From an uncultured bacterium (GTDB lineage Bacteria; Bacillota; Clostridia; Oscillospirales; Ruminococcaceae), in assembly GCA_905214265.1 (NCBI GenBank), contig CAJMLQ010000001.1, positions 1 to 64,000 of the forward strand: a stretch of DNA of 64,000 nucleotides. The letters are read 5' to 3'. Below the pieces are notes generated by a model. The model was not told the origin of the DNA, searched no databases, and saw only the letters and a list, made by a program, of their open reading frames with translations. Positions 60,145-64,000 of the stretch are shown one piece after another (positions within the stretch are counted from its first letter, which is position 1; each line of letters begins with the position of its first letter). Made by a program: the position numbers and the translations under genes.

Positions 60145-61149
60145 ATGAAAATTTTAGGCTATGTTGGAAACAGCGGTATCGTCACAGAACAGGATGCCAA
60201 AAATCTGACCCACATCAATGTGGCCTTTGGCAATTTGCGGATTGACGGCAGCATTGAGGTGGATCATCTGAACATTTTCGGCCGCATGGGACAGATCCGC
60301 TCCTGGAACCCAGACATCAAAATCGTGGTGTCCGTCGTGCCAAAGGAGACGGACGCCTTTACCGTTTGCGCCGCCTCCCAAGAATTGCGGAAAAAAGTGG
60401 GACAGTCCTGCGTAGAGATGGTGAAAACGTACGGCTTCGATGGGGTGGACTTTGATTGGGAGTATCCCTGTGTTCCCTCCAACGGCATGAACAGCACCCC
60501 GGCCGATAAGAAGAATTTCACCCTCTTCTGCCGGGAAGTCCGCCGCGCCCTGGATGCGTTGGGCCGGCATTATCTGGTGACCATTGCCGCCGGCGCGGAT
60601 CTCTACTATGTGGAGAGCGTGGAACTGCCGGAGTTGGCCAAGGTGCTGGATTACATCTGTGTGATGACTTATGACCTGAAATGCGGATTCCATGCACTCA
60701 CGGGACATCATACGGCCCTTTATTCCTCTACTGGCGATGTGTTCCGCAACAGCTGCGACCAGGCCCTGCGGCTTTTCCGTGAATCGGGCGTCCCCAAGGA
60801 GCAGCTGCTGATGGGAGCGGGTTTTTACTCCCGCAAGTGGGAAAATATCCCAGACCGGAACCACGGATTTCTTCAGATCACCGGGACCGGCGGCGGCTAC
60901 GGCCCGAATTACAGCGCGCTGGAGGAGCTAGCCAAGGGCAAGGACGGATTTGTCCGCTACTGGGACAATGAAGCGAAGGCTCCGTGGCTTTTTGACGGAT
61001 CAACCTTTCTCTCCTACGACGACGAGGAGTCTATCCGCTGCAAGTCGGAGTATGTGAAGAATAATGGCTATGGTGGCATCTTCTACTGGGAACACAGCTG
61101 CGATCCCAGCGGACGGCTGCTGGGGATCATGGCGGAGATCCTGAAGTAA
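60145..61149 (+). CDS. GH18-family glycosidase (chitinase/endo-GlcNAcase-like), cytoplasmic
   Basis: A 334-residue GH18 TIM barrel. The catalytic DxxDxDxE is present as FDGVDFDWEYP near residue 100, with a full set of barrel motifs (KIVVSVVPK near 67, YICVMTYDL near 172, YGGIFYWEHSCD near 313). GH18 enzymes cleave GlcNAc-beta-1,4 bonds in chitin or in the N-glycan core. No signal peptide, so small imported fragments are the likely substrate. Start ATG 60145 with GAAAGGAG; the upstream in-frame stretch to 60028 is not needed. Divergent from GH130. Confidence 0.92.
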   Translation: MKILGYVGNSGIVTEQDAKNLTHINVAFGNLRIDGSIEVDHLNIFGRMGQIRSWNPDIKIVVSVVPKETDAFTVCAASQELRKKVGQSCVEMVKTYGFDGVDFDWEYPCVPSNGMNSTPADKKNFTLFCREVRRALDALGRHYLVTIAAGADLYYVESVELPELAKVLDYICVMTYDLKCGFHALTGHHTALYSSTGDVFRNSCDQALRLFRESGVPKEQLLMGAGFYSRKWENIPDRNHGFLQITGTGGGYGPNYSALEELAKGKDGFVRYWDNEAKAPWLFDGSTFLSYDDEESIRCKSEYVKNNGYGGIFYWEHSCDPSGRLLGIMAEILK

Positions 61150-61161
61150 GGAATTGGCAAG

Positions 61162-61216
61162 AAAACCGCGGCGGCGGAAAGGAGGCATATCGAGCCCTTC
61201 CGCCGCTGCGGTTTTC
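61162..61216. terminator. Bidirectional terminator
   Basis: AAAACCGCGGCGGCGGAA pairs with TTCCGCCGCTGCGGTTTT, between the convergent GH18 and UroD-like genes. Confidence 0.8.
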
Positions 61217-61242
61217 TTCTGGATTCTTGAAAATCTTGGAAA

Positions 61243-62211
61243 TTATACGGGAATAGCAGGAGAACGGTGATATTCCCGATATTTGCGGGCAGCGGCGAGA
61301 AGCGCGGCCACGTTTTCCAGGGGGACCTCCATCCCAACTTCAAAGGAAAGGCCCAGACCGCCTTCCGGGAGGTAGAGGGCTTCCACCGCTTCTCGGACGT
61401 GATCGTCCAGCTGGGAAGGGGAGGCAAAGGGGAACAACTGGCGGTCCAAATCCAAATTTATGGGGATTTTTCCCCGGCAGACCCGGGCCAGGTTGTCTAA
61501 GCCGTTGGCGCGGAACTGGGGATTGATCATATCAACGCCGCACTCCTGGAGGTCCGGCATGATTTCATAGATCATGCCGTCGGTGTGCATATAAACGTAC
61601 CGGCCCGCTGCCTTGACCATGCCGTACATTTTGGAAAAGGCAGGCTTTAAATATTTCCGCCACTTCTGAGGGCCGATGGCGAGACCCTTCTGCATCCCCA
61701 GGTCGTCACCAAAAAACAGGATTTCCCTGGATCTGGGAAGGACCGCTTCGATCTGGCGGCAGTTGTAGGTGAGCACTTTATCAATGAGAATATCCAGCTC
61801 CTCACACTCTTCCGCAAAGTCCAGCATGGCCTCCTCGAAGCCGCGGAGATCCAGAAGGCGCAGGTACATGAAGCCGTGGGGGAGCCTTCCGTCCCGGTTT
61901 TCTGGGATTTTCAGCGTGCGAATATCCTCCCGGCGGGGGACGGGGTGGCCAGTGACGATGGACTCCATGCCTTCCGTCAGGTTTTCCCAGACGCAGCCCC
62001 ACTCATCGGTGAAGGAACCCTTGTGGTAGGATGCCGGGATGGAGTCCTCGATATGCTCGAGATCGGGAGTCGAGGCGATGATATCAGGATATTCCGCAGT
62101 CAGACGCTTCAGTTCTTCACCGTGGCGGAGCCAGGCGGCGGGAAGGAAGCTGAAGGATACGGGCAGGCGTTTGGGGCAGGCGTAAGTCATAGCCTGCAAG
62201 AGTTCGTTCAT
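61243..62211 (-). CDS. Uroporphyrinogen decarboxylase-like (UroD/MtaA superfamily) protein, second copy
   Basis: A 322-residue member of the UroD superfamily. YMHTDGMIYEIMPDLQECGV near residue 213 and INPQFRANGLDNLARV near 235 are the conserved barrel-end segments (the His-x-Asp-G turn is typical of the MtaA/MtbA side). The N-terminal half is short and divergent. ATG 62211 has GGGAGG upstream; a start five codons earlier is possible. It is divergent from a complete AraC regulator, as the other copy at 1.2-2.5 kb is divergent from a broken one. Not a haem enzyme by context. Confidence 0.75.
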   Translation of the reverse strand: MNELLQAMTYACPKRLPVSFSFLPAAWLRHGEELKRLTAEYPDIIASTPDLEHIEDSIPASYHKGSFTDEWGCVWENLTEGMESIVTGHPVPRREDIRTLKIPENRDGRLPHGFMYLRLLDLRGFEEAMLDFAEECEELDILIDKVLTYNCRQIEAVLPRSREILFFGDDLGMQKGLAIGPQKWRKYLKPAFSKMYGMVKAAGRYVYMHTDGMIYEIMPDLQECGVDMINPQFRANGLDNLARVCRGKIPINLDLDRQLFPFASPSQLDDHVREAVEALYLPEGGLGLSFEVGMEVPLENVAALLAAARKYREYHRSPAIPV

Positions 62212-62372
62212 GATAATTCCTCCCATTTTGGCGGCTGCTCTGTAGGCTTGCCCAAAAAGGGCTTGCGAACAGGCGACGATTCTGTTACTCTAATTATAAG
62301 AGAGAAAGCGGCTGACTGCATTGACTTTTCCGCAAAGCGGAAAATGCGGGTCGTTGAGGAGAGAAAAGATCG

Positions 62373-63284
62373 ATGGAAAGCAGAGCGTATCGGCAGGAGT
62401 ATTACGCGGAACAGGCCGGTGTTCCCGGAGTGCCCCTTTTTGGCTACAACCGGGAGCGGAGAGCGAAGGAGCCGCTGGCGTTTCACACCCATCCAGGGTG
62501 CGCTGAACTAGTGTTTCTTCTTGGTGGGACGGAATGTTATGCTGCGGAAGGGCGGACTTTCACCCTGTCCCGGGGCGCGGCCTTTTACTCGGCGCCAGGG
62601 CAGATCCATGGTAGTGGGGGCGGATACACACCGGTCAGTGAGTTCTACTGGCTGCAGTTGCGCGTGCCGGATACTGAGGGCTTCCTGAACTTGGACCGGG
62701 AGGCCGGGCAGGCGATTCAGGAGAAGATCTCCAGCTTTCCCGGTCACATTCTGACGGTGGACACTCGGACGCAGGAGCTTCTTCGAGAGTGTCACGCCGC
62801 GCTGCGGGAGGGGGAGAACGCCCTTTATCTGGCGGGGCTGTTCACCTGTCTGGTGAGTCGGTTGTTTCTCCGGACGGGGGCAGCGGAGAAGGAGGACGGG
62901 ACCATCCGGGAAGCGCTGCGGTATCTGGACGGGCATCTCAGCGAACCGCTGACGCTGGCTATGCTGGCAAAGCGGTTCTGCATGTCAGAATCGGCGTTCC
63001 AGCACAAGATCCGAGAACAGACGGGGTATTCATTCCGGGATTACCGGAACCGGCAGCGGATCGTCCGGGCAAGGCGTCTCCTTCTGGAGGGGCGGTCCGT
63101 GACGGAAACGGCGATGGAGTTGGGATTCAACTCAGCGGACTATTTTTCGTCGGTATTCCGAAAGTATCATGCGGTGACGCCTACGCAGTGGCTGAAAGAA
63201 AACAGAAGCGGGGATACGCGGGAGCTGCTTCTGGGAGATATCCGGGGTGAAGGCGGTCTCGCAGACGGGAGGGAAGGCTTTTGA
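62373..63284 (+). CDS. AraC-family transcriptional regulator
   Basis: A 303-residue regulator with an N-terminal cupin (EPLAFHTHPGCAELVFLLGG, then LSRGAAFYSAPGQIHG) that likely binds a sugar, and a complete AraC domain in the last 110 residues (LTLAMLAKRFCMSESAFQHK and VTETAMELGFNSADYFSSVF). Divergent to the UroD-like gene, with 160 bases between for shared promoters. Its stop overlaps the next start as TTGA. Confidence 0.93.
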   Translation: MESRAYRQEYYAEQAGVPGVPLFGYNRERRAKEPLAFHTHPGCAELVFLLGGTECYAAEGRTFTLSRGAAFYSAPGQIHGSGGGYTPVSEFYWLQLRVPDTEGFLNLDREAGQAIQEKISSFPGHILTVDTRTQELLRECHAALREGENALYLAGLFTCLVSRLFLRTGAAEKEDGTIREALRYLDGHLSEPLTLAMLAKRFCMSESAFQHKIREQTGYSFRDYRNRQRIVRARRLLLEGRSVTETAMELGFNSADYFSSVFRKYHAVTPTQWLKENRSGDTRELLLGDIRGEGGLADGREGF

Positions 63285-64000
63285 AACGACAAATCCGGTG
63301 CGGGATGGAAAAAAATAGGGAACTCCGGCTGAAAAGCACGTATGTAAATTCCCTGTTCCTCCGGCTGATGCTGCTGACGGCGATTATCACATTTGCATCG
63401 GTCTTTCTGGCGAGCCTTCTGCCCTTTGCCTATTTGAGCACGGAGCTTCGGGCGGACATTGAAAATTACAACAATCAGCGGCTGCTCCATGTGAAAAACA
63501 CAGCTGACAGCACGGTATTTGCACCGGTGATGTCCGCCTTTTCGGACATTGTTCTGACGGATCAGGTGTCGCAGGCACCGGGCTTTTCCGGCGCCGCCGG
63601 AGATATCAAGCCGTCGGGGCTTTATGCAGTCTATGGACTTTTGCAGAAAAAAATCGCCCAGTATCCTCTGGCGGATATCGCGCTGTATAATCCGGGAAGC
63701 CGGGTACTGCTGTCGGCCACCTATGGGATCACCTATCTGACCGGGACGGCGGTGGGGCTGACCAGCGACATTTCCTGGATCGAGGAAATCAGCCGGATCT
63801 CTGTGGGCACCCGGGCGGCGGTCTGGCTGGAGCCCCGGGCATTTCCCGATGGGAGCAGGCAGTCCGGCGAAGCAAATCTGCTTTCGCTGATCGCGCCCCT
63901 CAATTCCGGGGAACGCAGCGGGCTGTATGCCTGCCTGAGCCTCAGCGACACCGTGCTGATGGAGGCGATGGAGGCCGCCGGGCGAAGCACGGACGCGGAC
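63281..64000 (+). CDS. N-terminal part of a membrane sensor/regulator (3' end outside window)
   Basis: The frame is open from TTG 63281 to the window edge (240 codons). TTG is chosen because GGGAGGGAAGG lies just upstream and TTGA overlaps the AraC stop; ATG 63305 is the alternative. After about 25 residues comes a membrane helix (LRLMLLTAIITFASVFLASL), then an extracytoplasmic region (ENYNNQRLLHVKNTADSTVF). This is the layout of membrane-bound AraC regulators or YesM-type kinases of Firmicutes. Which of the two is not decidable without the C-terminus. Confidence 0.75.
   Translation, partial: MKRQIRCGMEKNRELRLKSTYVNSLFLRLMLLTAIITFASVFLASLLPFAYLSTELRADIENYNNQRLLHVKNTADSTVFAPVMSAFSDIVLTDQVSQAPGFSGAAGDIKPSGLYAVYGLLQKKIAQYPLADIALYNPGSRVLLSATYGITYLTGTAVGLTSDISWIEEISRISVGTRAAVWLEPRAFPDGSRQSGEANLLSLIAPLNSGERSGLYACLSLSDTVLMEAMEAAGRSTDAD

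Noticed and set aside
1..64000. CRISPR arrays, prophage, insertion sequences, rRNA and tRNA genes
   Set aside because: Looked for and not seen: no regularly spaced repeats, no transposase or phage proteins, and no recognisable tRNA or rRNA sequence.

Overview
The window looks like chromosome of a GC-rich, anaerobic, Gram-positive Clostridia-type bacterium, probably near Oscillospiraceae. Reasons: Firmicutes-style ribosome binding sites, lipoproteins with ordinary lipoboxes, a T-box leader, a Rex repressor, YesM/YesN and Lpl-type import genes, and Hdr/Flx flavin-based electron-transfer genes. No rRNA, tRNA, CRISPR array, transposase or phage gene was seen.

Layout. 1-8.2 kb: the end of a MetF-type reductase, a uroporphyrinogen-decarboxylase-like protein divergent from a frameshifted AraC regulator, an amidohydrolase, a two-component pair and a SpoIID-like protein. 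8.3-22.2 kb: a mostly co-directional housekeeping run (citrate synthase, a lipoprotein with a PhoP/PhoR-like pair, YqhQ-like protein, prmC, recA, recX, rimO, pgsA, cysE, cysS, a PfkB kinase). 22.4-35.3 kb: the centrepiece, a tightly packed 14-gene unit. 35.3-41.7 kb: a CarD-like regulator and a TetR-flanked MMPL/heptad-repeat/HdeD-like operon, all on the minus strand. 41.8-48.9 kb: a GH130 enzyme, a GGDEF protein, an IlvD/Edd dehydratase, and a minus-strand sugar-isomerase/acyl-CoA-synthetase fusion behind a T-box leader. 49-64 kb: a glycan import and degradation locus (YesN/YesM, two permeases, a binding lipoprotein, a heparinase II/III-like lyase, GH130, GH18), a second UroD-like/AraC divergent pair, and a sensor protein cut by the window end.

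The 14-gene unit starts at a consensus sigma-A promoter with a candidate Rex operator about 80 bases upstream and ends at a strong terminator. It encodes an LDH-fold dehydrogenase carrying the malate-specific arginine, class II fumarase, HdrB, HdrC, HdrA, an MvhD-like protein, two iron-sulfur electron-transfer proteins, an NAD(P)H-type flavoprotein, an iron-sulfur subunit and an FAD subunit of fumarate reductase type, a small membrane protein, Rex itself, and a [2Fe-2S] thioredoxin-like ferredoxin. My reading is a reductive oxaloacetate-malate-fumarate-succinate branch in which NADH oxidation by a Flx-Hdr complex is coupled to fumarate reduction, and possibly to ferredoxin reduction, under NADH/NAD+ control by a Rex made from the same transcript. 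Gene identities are well supported; coupling of Hdr-Flx to fumarate is inference from gene order.

The 49-62 kb locus would import an oligosaccharide through an Lpl/YtcP-type ABC transporter under YesM/YesN control. It would process it in the cytoplasm, since lyase, GH18 and GH130 enzymes lack visible signal peptides.
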